DNA of 64,000 nt from Pseudomonas sp. R5-89-07 (GTDB lineage Bacteria; Pseudomonadota; Gammaproteobacteria; Pseudomonadales; Pseudomonadaceae), in assembly GCF_003851685.1 (NCBI RefSeq), contig NZ_CP027727.1, forward strand, positions 2,666,001 through 2,730,000, given 5' to 3'. The notes under the pieces were generated by a model. It was not told the origin of the DNA. It searched no databases and saw only the letters and a program-made list of their open reading frames with translations. The translations under genes were made by a program, and so were the position numbers. Shown piece after piece: positions 52,999-62,780 of this stretch (within the stretch, counting starts at the first letter, position 1; each line of letters opens with the position of its first letter).

Positions 52999-55305
52999 AT
53001 GTCACTTCGTTTGATCGTCAGCGCCGTCCTGGCCTTGATAGCCAGTACTGCGCAGGCGGATGTCCTGCCGGTAAACCATCCCGCTTCGGCGATTTCCTAT
53101 ACACGCGACATTCAGCCGATCTTCACCGAGAAGTGCGTAGCCTGCCACGCCTGCTACGACTCGGCCTGCCAGCTCAACCTGGGCAGCGCCGAGGGCGCCG
53201 CGCGGGGTGCAAGCAAAATGCCGGTGTATGACGGCGAGCGCAGCAAGGCCACGCCCACCACCCGTTTGTTTTACGACGCGTTCGGCAAGCAGGCCTGGCA
53301 GCAGAAGGGCTTCTATTCAGTGCTGGATGCCCAGGGCAGGCAGGCGGCCTTGATGGCACGCATGCTGGAACTGGGCCATAACGCGCCATTGCAACCCAAT
53401 GCCAAGCTGCCCGACGAGATCGTGCTGGGCTTGAACCGCGCCAACCTGTGCGCGGCCCCTGGCGAATTCAATGCTTACGCGGGCAGCCACCCCAAGGAGG
53501 GCATGCCGCTGGCCGTCACCGGCCTGACCGACCCGCAATACCAGACGCTGCAACGTTGGCTGGCCTCCGGTGCGCCGCTCGACGAACAGAGCCTGGCACC
53601 CAGCGCCAACGAAGCCCTGCAGGTACAGCAGTGGGAAACCCTGTTGAATCAGCCGGGCGCTCGCGAAAGCCTGGTGGCGCGCTGGCTGTTCGAACATCTG
53701 TTCCTCGCCCACATCTATTTCGAGAACGGTGAACCGGGGCATTACTTCCAGTGGGTTCGCTCGCGCACGCCGAGCGGACAGCCCATCGACCTGATCGCCA
53801 CGCGCCGCCCCAACGACGACCCCGGCACCCAGGTGTACTACCGATTGTGGCCGGTGCAGGGCGTGATCGTGCATAAAACTCATATCACTTATCCGTTCAG
53901 CGCCGAGAAAATGGCACGCATCAAGGCGCTGTTCTACACCGGTGACTGGCAAGTGACCGCCTTGCCGGGCTACGGCCCCGGCAGTCGTGCCAACCCGTTC
54001 GCCACCTTCGAAGCCATTCCGGCCAAGGCGCGTTACCAGTTCATGCTGGATAACGCCGAGTACTTCGTGCGCACCTTTATCCGCGGGCCGGTGTGCCGTG
54101 GGCAGATTGCTACGGATGTGATTCGCGATAATTTCTGGACCTTGTTCCAGGACCCTGACCACGACCTGTACATCACCGATGCGCGGTATCGCGGCCAGGC
54201 CACGCCGTTGCTGGCGATGCCCGGGCAGAATGACGACGTGGGCAGCGTGCTGAACCTGTGGCTGGCGTATCGGGACAAGCGCAACCAGTACGAAGCGCTG
54301 CGCCGTGACAATTATGCCGACCTGCCGCCACCGAGTTGGTCCACGCTGTGGGCGGGTAACGACAACGCCTTGCTGAGCATCTTCCGGCATTTCGACAGCG
54401 CCTCGGTGAACAAGGGCTTGATCGGTGAAGTCCCGCAGACGATGTGGCTGTTCGACTATCCCCTCTTGGAGCGCACCTATTACCAGTTGGCGGTGAACTT
54501 CGACGTGTTCGGCAATGTGTCCCACCAGGCCCAGACCCGTTTGTATTTCGACTTGATCCGTAACGGTGCCGAGCAGAATTTCCTGCGCCTGATGCCCGCC
54601 GACACCCGCGAAGACTTCATGGACGACTGGTACCAGAACAGCGGCAAGCTCAAACTGTGGCTGGATTACGAGGCGATTGACGACAACAAGCCCAGCGGCC
54701 TGCACCTGAGCGAGAAGGACCCCAAGCGCGACTTCGCCAACCAATTGCTGACCCGCTACGGCCATCTGAATGCCAGCCCCGACCCGATCAACCGCTGCAC
54801 CGGCGCGTTCTGCTCCCGTGACGGCATCGACCCGGCACTGCAAGACGCCGAGCAAGCGCTGAGCCGACTGACTTCGCGCCCGGCAGCAGGGCTCAAAGTG
54901 ATCGACCAATTACCCGAAGCCACCATGCTGCGCATCGAGACCAGCGGTGGCAAGCGGGTGGTCTACAGCCTGTTGCGCAACCGCGCCCACAGTAACGTGG
55001 CGTTCCTGCTAGGTGAGGCGTATCGCTATCAGCCGGGGCTGGATACGTTGACGATCTATCCGGGGGTGCTCAGCAGCTACCCGAATTTCATCTTCAATAT
55101 TCCCGCGCAGCAAGTGCCGGCGTTTGTGGCAGCAATGGAAGAGACCAAGGATGCCAAGGGTTTCGAGAACATCGTGGATCGTTGGGGGGTGCGCCGCAGC
55201 CATCTGCTGTTCTGGCAGTACTTTCACGACCTTTCGCGTTACATCCACGAAACGACGCCGGTAGAAGAGGGTGTGCTGGATATGAACCGTTATGAAAACC
55301 TCTGA
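52999..55305 (+). CDS. cti: Fatty acid cis-trans isomerase
   Basis: A 768-residue periplasmic enzyme that converts cis to trans unsaturated fatty acids in membrane phospholipids, a fast response to solvent and heat stress typical of Pseudomonas. The signal peptide is [21 protein letters not shown] cytochrome-c-type heme motif CVACH (residues about 47-51) follows [11 protein letters not shown] and is essential in known Cti. The rest of the protein matches the family length. It diverges from metH with a 165-base gap and is followed by nfuA, as in P. aeruginosa PA1846-PA1847. Confidence 0.94.
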   Translation: MSLRLIVSAVLALIASTAQADVLPVNHPASAISYTRDIQPIFTEKCVACHACYDSACQLNLGSAEGAARGASKMPVYDGERSKATPTTRLFYDAFGKQAWQQKGFYSVLDAQGRQAALMARMLELGHNAPLQPNAKLPDEIVLGLNRANLCAAPGEFNAYAGSHPKEGMPLAVTGLTDPQYQTLQRWLASGAPLDEQSLAPSANEALQVQQWETLLNQPGARESLVARWLFEHLFLAHIYFENGEPGHYFQWVRSRTPSGQPIDLIATRRPNDDPGTQVYYRLWPVQGVIVHKTHITYPFSAEKMARIKALFYTGDWQVTALPGYGPGSRANPFATFEAIPAKARYQFMLDNAEYFVRTFIRGPVCRGQIATDVIRDNFWTLFQDPDHDLYITDARYRGQATPLLAMPGQNDDVGSVLNLWLAYRDKRNQYEALRRDNYADLPPPSWSTLWAGNDNALLSIFRHFDSASVNKGLIGEVPQTMWLFDYPLLERTYYQLAVNFDVFGNVSHQAQTRLYFDLIRNGAEQNFLRLMPADTREDFMDDWYQNSGKLKLWLDYEAIDDNKPSGLHLSEKDPKRDFANQLLTRYGHLNASPDPINRCTGAFCSRDGIDPALQDAEQALSRLTSRPAAGLKVIDQLPEATMLRIETSGGKRVVYSLLRNRAHSNVAFLLGEAYRYQPGLDTLTIYPGVLSSYPNFIFNIPAQQVPAFVAAMEETKDAKGFENIVDRWGVRRSHLLFWQYFHDLSRYIHETTPVEEGVLDMNRYENL

Positions 55306-55390
55306 CAGCGTCAGTTGGGCTTTTCCGACAAAAACACTAGGACTTTGTACCTGCGTAATAATTTGGCGTAAACTGCGGACAAGCCTGTGA

Positions 55391-55984
<594 letters not shown>

Positions 55985-56044
55985 TGTAAGTCGTTCACTG
56001 CGAACAGATAACGGCGCCCCGTGAGCGCTGTTGACGTTCACCCC

Positions 56045-56082
56045 AACACCCTGCGAGGGCTAGCTCTTCGCAGGGTGTTTTG
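56045..56082 (+). terminator. Rho-independent terminator after nfuA
   Basis: AACACCCTGCGA (56045-56056) pairs with TCGCAGGGTGTT (56068-56079) around an 11-base loop and runs into TTTT. The long perfect stem makes it a strong stop for nfuA; it may also stop the toxin gene from the other side. Confidence 0.85.
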
Positions 56083-56093
56083 GTTTTGGGGTT

Positions 56094-56825
56094 TTACACA
56101 TGAATCATCTGGTGTTGTTGCACCAGCGTATCGCACAGACTCTGCAGCGTGTTGAAACGCTGCTGGCGCACAGTGGGGAAGTCTGCGATATCGACCATAT
56201 ACTGCGAGGAATCCCGGGTTATCGGCGACGTTGCCAATTGATCGCTGTTATTGCGGTAGCGCAGAGTGGGTGTACCGTCGACATTGCGTTCGAGGGTGAA
56301 CATGCCTTTGCCGTGTAGCTTGAGCGCTGGCGCAAGAGTATCCGGCGTGCCGGGTAGGTTGATCAGCCAGTCACACTGGATTCTTGGCGCGTATGCGGCT
56401 GTCTGGATATACATACCAACCCCAGGGTCGCGGATGGCGTGGGGCGACAGCGCGGTATCGAGGGTGTTGATACGCACTCCGACCGCCCCGGTTGCCTCGG
56501 CAAGACCTGGAACGCCGAGGCACTGGCTGACGTGGCTTTCGCCGACCAGCGCGACCCAGCGACCGGTTCCCTGGTCGGCCTGTATCAGCCGAGCTGCGTG
56601 GAAATTCATGCTGCGCAGACGTGTCTGGACGCTGTTCAAATTGACCGGGTTGACAACCTGGCCGCTGGTGGAACCCAGGCAGTCGAGGGCCCGCGGGCGT
56701 ATGCGTTGAGCGTGTGCGGCATCGATCAGTTTGCCAAAAGTGAAGGTGTCATTGGCGTTCGTCATGAAATCCAACTGCTGCAGCGCAGTTTTCAATGCGG
56801 AAGATTTCTCACCGGTAGACGAGGC
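56094..56825 (-). pseudogene. C-terminal part of split dermonecrotic-type toxin
   Basis: Open frame for the last part of the toxin, in a different frame from 56792-60082. Read from the T run it begins ASSTGEKSSALKTALQQL. It continues with TFGKLIDAAHAQRIRPRALDC and RWVALVGESHVSQCLGVPG, then NLPGTPDTL. The G-E-x-H motif here is the second half of the effector domain, whose first half (GEWHH) lies in the upstream frame. An internal ATG at 56765 has only a weak ribosome site, so this is unlikely to be an independent gene. It is either joined to the first part by frameshifting or is the dead tail of a mutated gene. Confidence 0.75.
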
Positions 56826-59800
56826 AAAAAAAGATCCAGATCAGCCTGATGGATATCGGCCAGAAAACTTTCCAGGTAAAGCGTCTGCACACCTTGCTGT
56901 TTCAAATGAGCCATGTTTTCGATCAGCAGTTGGCGAGTGATCGAGCGATGGTGCCATTCTCCGATCACCATGCCTTTGGATTGCCCAAGGATCTGCGTCA
57001 TCCAGGCGCTGGGTTGCGCGTGGTAGGACAATAGCGGCTGCGGGCTGGCGAGGGCGCGAAACCCGCTGAAATAGCGCAGGGCGTCATGATCCAGCAACTC
57101 ACGTATCTCGCGGATGGAGGTATGCACAGGGCGGTGGGCGGACGTGTACAGTTGCGGGTCGGCCAGGTTGAGGATGCCAAAGCGCTCCGTGGCGAAGGAC
57201 ACCAGCGCCTTATGCTGGGCGGAACTCAATTGATAGCTGCTCAACGCCGTTTGCTTTGGATCACGCAGGGTGGGCCCGGGGGCGTCGTGCGCGCCTCCCG
57301 CCAGATGCAATTGCCGTTCCCGGGGCACCGGGGACCAGATGTCGGTCAGCTCATTGCGCTCTACCGGGTAACGAATGGCCGGGCTCGCGGGGTCATAAAG
57401 GTAGCGTCGCCCCTGGATCTCAAGCGAGGGGTGGTAATGATCACCCGTTTTCAGAAAATACTCCGAGCCGGAACGGTTTCTAAAAAGGTTTCCAGATACC
57501 CACACCCGATCCGGCGTCGGATGAGGAACCAAGGGGGCAGGCGGTACCAGGGAAAGGCTGCTCAGCGCACGTGGAGTCTTCGCTGCCGGGGTGACCGTAA
57601 TGATCCGCCCCCCGCCCGTCAGGGTCCAGATCATCAAACTGGCGGACCGGGATTTTCTCAACTGTGCGAGTAACAGAAATATTCGGCCGACATGCCGGGT
57701 CTGGTTGAACAGGGAGGAGATGGGCAGAAAGCCGGCGACTTCCAGGGTGAGCTCGACACCGAACATGATTTTGTTGAGCAGCGACTGTTTGCGCACTTCA
57801 GCGTTGGTTGTCGATTCGCTGTTGGCGCTGTTGCGCCAGGTGTGCACGAACTGCTCGTACAACGCTTGGTGTAGCGGCCCGTCGATGGGGGTCAGGTGCA
57901 CGATATCGAAAGGATTGCTGGCGCGCCGTATTGCCGCGCTGAAAAACACCGTAAGCGCGCCTTGCGCAAGCTTCTTCTCCTCCAGCGTGCGCTTGCCTTC
58001 GGTGGAGAGCCGTTGTTGGAAATATTGTTTCCAAGGCTCGGAGGAGGCCCATTTTTCCTTTAGAAAACACTGCAACGCGGCTTTGTCGACGAACTCCTTG
58101 AAGGCCTGTTCATCAGGCGCGCCAGGGGTATAGAGCACCAGATTCGGCAGCGGCAAAGGGCTGTTGGCGCTGATCACCAACACATTGTTCACCTCATAGC
58201 CGTTGCGGGCGCCTGACGTACTGCCAATCAACAGGCAGTTGGCCACAATTGCGTGATTCTCCACCTTGCGCAATGCCGGCAAAGGATAGTCGATCAATGC
58301 CTTGACCCATTCGTAGCCGCGGTTCAAACGGTCGGGTAAAAAGCTTTGCGCATCCAGATGGGCGATGAGTGCATGGGTCTTGAGGGTAGACAAACTGGCT
58401 TGCTGCCAGGCGGCCTTCAGTTCCATACCTTGGTCTATCAGCTCCCGTTGCAGTAATTGGTCGTATTCAGCTCCTACGTCCAGCGCCGTGGCCAGCTCGC
58501 GCAACTGGGCCTCGCTGAACAGCACGTCGGACGGCTCCTGATGGGTGTGGTACGCAAGAAGTTCGGTATGGGTGCGTGTCAGCAGCCCCATGTAGGTGAA
58601 ATCCCACGGGTTGATATTTCTGAGTACGAACTGGGTCAGGGTAAGGTGCTGGACGTCGGCTTTTTTCGGTAAATTGGCATCAGGGCCGCCGATGGTCGGG
58701 GTTGAGCTGCCGCTGATATTGATCGAACTCGATGTCGTGACGATGCGCACCGTAACCTTGTCCGGGTCGAGGTCGGTAAACCCCGGCGTCAGGTGGTTTT
58801 GCACCCGTTGCCGTGCAAAAGCCTGCAAGGACGGTATCTTTTTGCGCGCAAACAGCTGGGCCAGGGCCTGGTTGTGCTTGAGCTCGTCGTCGAATAACAG
58901 TTTGAGCTCCTGCTGCTGATCTGCACTCGCGCTGGCGTACCAGGCGGGGAGGTTTTTCTGCATCAACAGCCGGGCACGATGTTGCAGCGCGTTTTCCGGG
59001 TCCAGGAGGGGGCCGATATCGGCCGCACGGTCGAAGGCATCCTCAAGTCGGGCAAAGTCCGTGTCGGCTTTGGGTAGGGTTTTCCAGCACCACAGCAGGT
59101 CTTTCTTCTGTTGATCCAGCAGGGCCTTGATCGAATGTTCAAAAACATTCCCGCTGACCACTGTGTAGCTCAAGCCATGTTCGGTCGGGCGTTCAAGGGC
59201 GGCATGGTCTTGCCAGGGAACGCAGCGCAGCAGCGATTCGCGCCCCAAGGGCGTTGCCATCCGGGTTTTCAGTGCCTGGTGCAGCTGTTGAAGCGAGGTA
59301 AAGGTTTCGATGCCTTCAAGGTTGGAGCACAGGGCGACGGGGCCGCAGTCGGTAGAGGGTTGTACCGGCGAAACCGGCGTTTTGCTGGTGAGGATAAACA
59401 CATTCGCCAGCTCGCTCGCAGAGTCGGCGTGGGTGCCGTGTACGCTGAGCTTGAGGGTGGCGGGTGAGGGCTCATCAGGCTGCTGTTGAAACTGCCTCGG
59501 GCTCGGGTCGCGGTCGAGCCGGTTGAACAGGGTCATGAACACCGCCTCCAGCGTTTCGTCCTGAAAGCGCAAGGCGGCCTGATAAATGAGGAGCGTACGC
59601 AATGCATCAGCCATCCAGCGCCAGCGCTGGATAGCGTTGGACGCTGAATAAGGACCCTGCCAAAAAGCCTCGAGTTGTTGCGCATAGAGGCGGTCGGGGG
59701 TGTGAATCATCGAGGCGATCAGCGATTCATAGGATGCGCTGGAGTAGGTCGCATCGAGGCGGGCCCGATAAAAAACGTCGGGCTCGTCCAGCGTGCCCGC

Positions 59801-60082
59801 GGCCCAGGGCTTTTGCGCAAATAACCGGCTGAAGCCGCTGAAACTCGGCCCAGAGGGCGCGAACACCCTGCGCAGCGGCACCGTCATCATCCACAGGTTT
59901 TTTTCGTAGTGGATGTCCCGTTCGGCGACGGGAGGCTGGTGTGCGGTGAAAGCATCCTGGCCTTTGGCAATCAGCAATGCCTTGAGGCTGGCTGCGCCCG
60001 GCTGTTGTTCAAGCAGCGCCTGCATCTGTTGCTGGGTGTTGGCGATTTGTTCCAGGTAAAAGGCTTGACGGGTGTCTTGCAT
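56792..60082 (-). CDS. Dermonecrotic-toxin-like large protein (DUF6543), frame interrupted
   Basis: A 1096-residue frame encoding most of a large toxin of the dermonecrotic/DUF6543 type found in plant- and insect-associated Pseudomonas. No signal peptide is visible. The N-terminal half is helical with long polar segments (DTRQAFYLEQIANTQQQMQALL, EKNLWMMTVPLRRVF). A hydrophobic stretch (VELTLEVAGFLPISSLFNQ) lies near residue 765. The C-terminal effector domain has MVIGEWHHRSITRQLLIENM (Gly at about 1041) and LYLESFLADIHQADLDLF, then stops early at PRLPVRNLPH because the T7 run (56826-56832) puts it out of frame with the remaining 240 codons. ATG 60082 is used; a TTG four codons earlier is possible. 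Activity and delivery route are unknown. Confidence 0.8.
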   Translation of the reverse strand: MQDTRQAFYLEQIANTQQQMQALLEQQPGAASLKALLIAKGQDAFTAHQPPVAERDIHYEKNLWMMTVPLRRVFAPSGPSFSGFSRLFAQKPWAAGTLDEPDVFYRARLDATYSSASYESLIASMIHTPDRLYAQQLEAFWQGPYSASNAIQRWRWMADALRTLLIYQAALRFQDETLEAVFMTLFNRLDRDPSPRQFQQQPDEPSPATLKLSVHGTHADSASELANVFILTSKTPVSPVQPSTDCGPVALCSNLEGIETFTSLQQLHQALKTRMATPLGRESLLRCVPWQDHAALERPTEHGLSYTVVSGNVFEHSIKALLDQQKKDLLWCWKTLPKADTDFARLEDAFDRAADIGPLLDPENALQHRARLLMQKNLPAWYASASADQQQELKLLFDDELKHNQALAQLFARKKIPSLQAFARQRVQNHLTPGFTDLDPDKVTVRIVTTSSSINISGSSTPTIGGPDANLPKKADVQHLTLTQFVLRNINPWDFTYMGLLTRTHTELLAYHTHQEPSDVLFSEAQLRELATALDVGAEYDQLLQRELIDQGMELKAAWQQASLSTLKTHALIAHLDAQSFLPDRLNRGYEWVKALIDYPLPALRKVENHAIVANCLLIGSTSGARNGYEVNNVLVISANSPLPLPNLVLYTPGAPDEQAFKEFVDKAALQCFLKEKWASSEPWKQYFQQRLSTEGKRTLEEKKLAQGALTVFFSAAIRRASNPFDIVHLTPIDGPLHQALYEQFVHTWRNSANSESTTNAEVRKQSLLNKIMFGVELTLEVAGFLPISSLFNQTRHVGRIFLLLAQLRKSRSASLMIWTLTGGGRIITVTPAAKTPRALSSLSLVPPAPLVPHPTPDRVWVSGNLFRNRSGSEYFLKTGDHYHPSLEIQGRRYLYDPASPAIRYPVERNELTDIWSPVPRERQLHLAGGAHDAPGPTLRDPKQTALSSYQLSSAQHKALVSFATERFGILNLADPQLYTSAHRPVHTSIREIRELLDHDALRYFSGFRALASPQPLLSYHAQPSAWMTQILGQSKGMVIGEWHHRSITRQLLIENMAHLKQQGVQTLYLESFLADIHQADLDLFLPRLPVRNLPH

Positions 60083-60174
60083 GGGAGGTCTCAAATGGCA
60101 GCGATAAACGATGCCACGACCTTAAGGCCCCCCAGAATCATGAGGTTGTAGTTAGTTATGCGCTCGTCCGAAGC

Positions 60175-60921
60175 TCAGGGGCGATAGAGATGGGTATGCC
60201 CCGCGCGGTACAGCGAGGACTCGCTGAAGCTGTCACTGGCCAGCACGCGGCCGACGATGATCAATGCCGTACGCCGAAACCCCTTTGCCGCCACCTTCGC
60301 CGCAATGTCCGTCAGCGTGCCCAGCGCCCAGTCCTGGTCCGGCCAGGTCGCACGGTGCACCACCGCAATTGGGCAGTCCGCGCCGTAGTGGGGCAGCAGC
60401 TCGGCGACGATTTTCTCCAAGTGGTTGACCCCCAGATGAATCGCCATGGTGGTGCCGTGACGTGCCAGGCTGTCGAAGGCCTCGCCCGGAGGCATGCTGG
60501 TTTTATCGGCATAGCGGGTCAGGATTACGCTTTGGGCGATGTCCGGCAGGGTCAGCTCGGTCTCCAGCAGCGCCGCGCAGGCGGCCACCGCGGTGACGCC
60601 GGGGATGATCTGGAACGGGATGCCGTGCTCGCGCAGGTGGCGGATCTGCTCGCCAATCGCGCCATACAAGCTCGGGTCGCCGGAGTGCACGCGCGCCACG
60701 TCCTGGCCGTTGGCATGGGCGACCTGGATCAGGTCGATGATCTCTCCCAGATGCAACTCGGCGCTGTTGACCACCTGGTGCGCCTGATGGCCTTCCAGCA
60801 CCGCTTCCGGCACCAATGAGCCGGCGTAGATGATCACCGGACAGCTGCGGATCAGCCGCTGGCCTTTGACGGTAATCAATTCCGGGTCGCCGGGGCCTGC
60901 GCCGATGAAGTAGACGGTCAT
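60175..60921 (-). CDS. cobM: Precorrin-4 C11-methyltransferase
   Basis: A 248-residue SAM-dependent methyltransferase that adds the C-11 methyl group to precorrin-4 in aerobic cobalamin synthesis. The family start VYFIGAGPGDPELITVKGQ is present. VHSGDPSLYGAIGEQI (around residue 79), IPGVTAVAACAALLETELTLPD and MAIHLGVNHLEKI also fit. Last gene of the cbtB-cbtA-cobE-cobM run, 68 bases after cobE. The product feeds cofactor supply for metH, about 8 kb away. Confidence 0.92.
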   Translation of the reverse strand: MTVYFIGAGPGDPELITVKGQRLIRSCPVIIYAGSLVPEAVLEGHQAHQVVNSAELHLGEIIDLIQVAHANGQDVARVHSGDPSLYGAIGEQIRHLREHGIPFQIIPGVTAVAACAALLETELTLPDIAQSVILTRYADKTSMPPGEAFDSLARHGTTMAIHLGVNHLEKIVAELLPHYGADCPIAVVHRATWPDQDWALGTLTDIAAKVAAKGFRRTALIIVGRVLASDSFSESSLYRAGHTHLYRP

Positions 60922-60989
60922 GGGAGTTCCTGTTCAAAACGGGCGAGCATGAACCGCATTCATGATCGAAAGGGCCGATTATCGGAAGT

Positions 60990-61382
60990 TCAGCCGGCGC
61001 AGGCCAGCGCAAAGGTGGCCTGGGCGGATTGTTTGCGGGTGATCAGCAGGCGGGCAGGGGCGTGGGCCAGGTGTTCAGCCAGGGCCAGGGCGGCACTTTC
61101 GGCGACACCTTGGCAGCCAGTATGGGCGAAGGCGAGTGCTGACTTGTGACTGAGCCGGTCCTCGTACACTGCCAGCTGTTGAGCGCTGAGACACTGCAAC
61201 GGCAGGTTCAGCAACTGGGCCAGGGCGAGCAGGCCCGGTTCGGCCTGCTTCAGGTCGATACTGGCCAGGGCGTCAACCCGTTCGCGCTCGAGGCCACCTT
61301 CGGCCAGGGCGCTGTCGAACAGCGCCAGCAGCGCTTGAACATCGCACCCACGCCGACAACCCAGGCCGACCACCAGAATCAT
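60990..61382 (-). CDS. cobE: Cobalamin biosynthesis protein CobE
   Basis: A 130-residue protein corresponding to the C-terminal domain of CbiG. It begins MILVVGLGCRRGCDVQALLAL, with SIDLKQAEPGLLALAQLLNLPL and CQGVAESAALAL, which are the family's features. CobE is required in the aerobic corrin pathway near the precorrin-4/5 steps but its exact reaction is not firmly known. Its ATG overlaps the cbtA stop by four bases (ATGA), indicating translational coupling. Confidence 0.87.
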   Translation of the reverse strand: MILVVGLGCRRGCDVQALLALFDSALAEGGLERERVDALASIDLKQAEPGLLALAQLLNLPLQCLSAQQLAVYEDRLSHKSALAFAHTGCQGVAESAALALAEHLAHAPARLLITRKQSAQATFALACAG

Positions 61383-62083
61383 GCCGGGGCTTGATCGTCA
61401 TGATGGCGACGGAACAGCCAGGCGCTGATCAGGCCAAGGGCCAGCCAGAAGGCGGCATTGGTCAATTGCGATGCAACCTTGAATTGCGCGTCCAGGGCTT
61501 GCGGGGCCAGCATCGAATGCACGTGCGGTTGTGGCGCACCGATAACATGAGGCACGGCCAGGATCGCCACGCCGAGTACCTTGAGCAGCCCGCTGCGACC
61601 AAATACCAGCAGTGCGATCCCTGCGGCGGTGGAGGCCGCAGTACCGATCCACCAGACTTGGCGCTGTGCCAGATCGGCAGCGGCGGTGCCGGGCAGTTCC
61701 GGTGGCAGGCCCAGGGTCGGCGCCAGCACGAATGTCGCGTAGCCCGCCAATCCCCAAAGCAGGCCCTGGGCCGTGCGAGTCGGCGCGCGCAGGGTGTAGA
61801 GGCCGGCCAGCATCAAGGCAAAGCCGACGGCAACCACCAGGTTGCCGCCAGTGGTCGACAGCACGCGCTGCCAACCGTCCGCCGGCTGCCAGGCCTCGGC
61901 GTCATGGGTATGGGCGCCGGCCCCGGCGCCGTGCTCATGGGCCACTTCGGCCGCAGCCGGGGCGCTTTCAAAGGTTTCCGCCTGCAGGATCAGCGGGGCG
62001 ACCCAAAAACTTTGCAACAGGGTCAGCAGCAGGGCGGCCAGCAAGCCGGTGAAACCCGCAGTTTGCGCAATACGCTTGATCAT
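61379..62083 (-). CDS. cbtA: Cobalt transporter subunit CbtA
   Basis: A 234-residue inner-membrane protein of the CbtA family, predicted to import cobalt for cobalamin. About five helices are visible, the first after MIKRIAQTAGFTGLLAALLLTLL. A histidine-rich loop (EVAHEHGAGAGAHTHDAEAW, about residues 47-66) could gather cobalt. PHVIGAPQPHVHSML adds further histidines. The start at 62083 has GGCGAG upstream; the longer frame overlaps cbtB and the riboswitch and is not coding. It is 11 bases after cbtB. Confidence 0.9.
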   Translation of the reverse strand: MIKRIAQTAGFTGLLAALLLTLLQSFWVAPLILQAETFESAPAAAEVAHEHGAGAGAHTHDAEAWQPADGWQRVLSTTGGNLVVAVGFALMLAGLYTLRAPTRTAQGLLWGLAGYATFVLAPTLGLPPELPGTAAADLAQRQVWWIGTAASTAAGIALLVFGRSGLLKVLGVAILAVPHVIGAPQPHVHSMLAPQALDAQFKVASQLTNAAFWLALGLISAWLFRRHHDDQAPA

Positions 62084-62094
62084 CTCGCCAGCCC

Positions 62095-62283
62095 TCAGTG
62101 GCACGGGAACGCGGCGCTGTGGCGCGTATCGTGGGCGGCGTTGTGCACGGCCTCGATATGCGAAAACCCGGCGAAATATACCAGGCACGCGCCCAGGATC
62201 GACGCGCCGATGGCGGCGGTCAGGCGTTGGCTCAGGGTGGCGGTGCTGCTGGTTGCGGGCGAGGTGCTGCTGATGATCGACAT
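62095..62283 (-). CDS. cbtB: Cobalt transporter subunit CbtB
   Basis: A 62-residue partner of CbtA with one membrane helix (AAIGASILGACLVYFAGF) and the family's histidine-rich C-terminus (HIEAVHNAAHDTRHSAAFPCH), thought to bind cobalt. It is the first gene behind the cobalamin riboswitch, with AAAGGG seven bases before the ATG. Under high B12 the leader would terminate and the whole operon would fall silent. Confidence 0.92.
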   Translation of the reverse strand: MSIISSTSPATSSTATLSQRLTAAIGASILGACLVYFAGFSHIEAVHNAAHDTRHSAAFPCH

Positions 62284-62324
62284 GGCGCGTCCCTTTCAGG
62301 TGTCTTGCGTGGAACGAGCGCATG

Positions 62325-62353
62325 AAAACCCCGCGAGCCAAGCCCGCAGGGTT
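62325..62353 (-). terminator. Riboswitch expression-platform terminator
   Basis: On the minus strand AACCCTGCG pairs with CGCGGGGTT (one G-T pair) around 9 bases and runs into TTTT. It lies between the B12 aptamer and the cbtB start, so the switch probably works by transcription termination. Confidence 0.72.
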
Positions 62354-62395
62354 CTAAACAGCGCCCGCCCACCGCGGGTTTGTTATCTGAATTTT

Positions 62396-62588
62396 TCGGG
62401 CCGGTCTCCGGGCTCGCGAGGGGCGCCTGGCCTGTCAAGCGTCTCCTTCCCATGCACTGGCACAGTGGATTTGACGCTTCGCTCGCTTACCGTTGCGGGG
62501 GCAGCACCGGACTGTGCATGCCCTTGATCAACCAAGGCATGCGTCACCGGTTTCCCGTTTCACCCTGTGAAGGGCACCCGAAACAAGA
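62396..62588 (-). promoter_or_regulatory. Cobalamin (B12) riboswitch
   Basis: Minus-strand RNA shows the conserved aptamer blocks in order: CGGGTGCCC, GTGAAACGGGAAACCGGTG, TCCGGTGCTGCCCCCGCAACGG with TAA, then TGTGCCAGTGCATGGGAAGG and GAGCCCGGAGACCGGCC. The B12-box and the P3-P6 core are both clear. It controls cbtB-cbtA-cobE-cobM through the terminator at 62325-62353. Confidence 0.93.
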
Positions 62589-62780
62589 TGCATAGGAAAA
62601 CACGGGCGAGACCGGGCGTCAATTAAGCCGGGGGCGCATGTTGAGTTGATTGGGCATGAGCAGTCAGTGGGTAATATCTTCAATTGGTTTGTGCAGCTGC
62701 CGCGCTTTATTTTAATGGTTTGGTGTTGGAAGCTGGGCTCTTGAACATTGAAGTGTCATTCAGTTTATAAGGGTTTGTTA

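Noticed and set aside
53317..54909. 530-codon frame opposite cti
   Set aside because: Antisense shadow of a gene with a full heme motif and signal peptide on the other strand.
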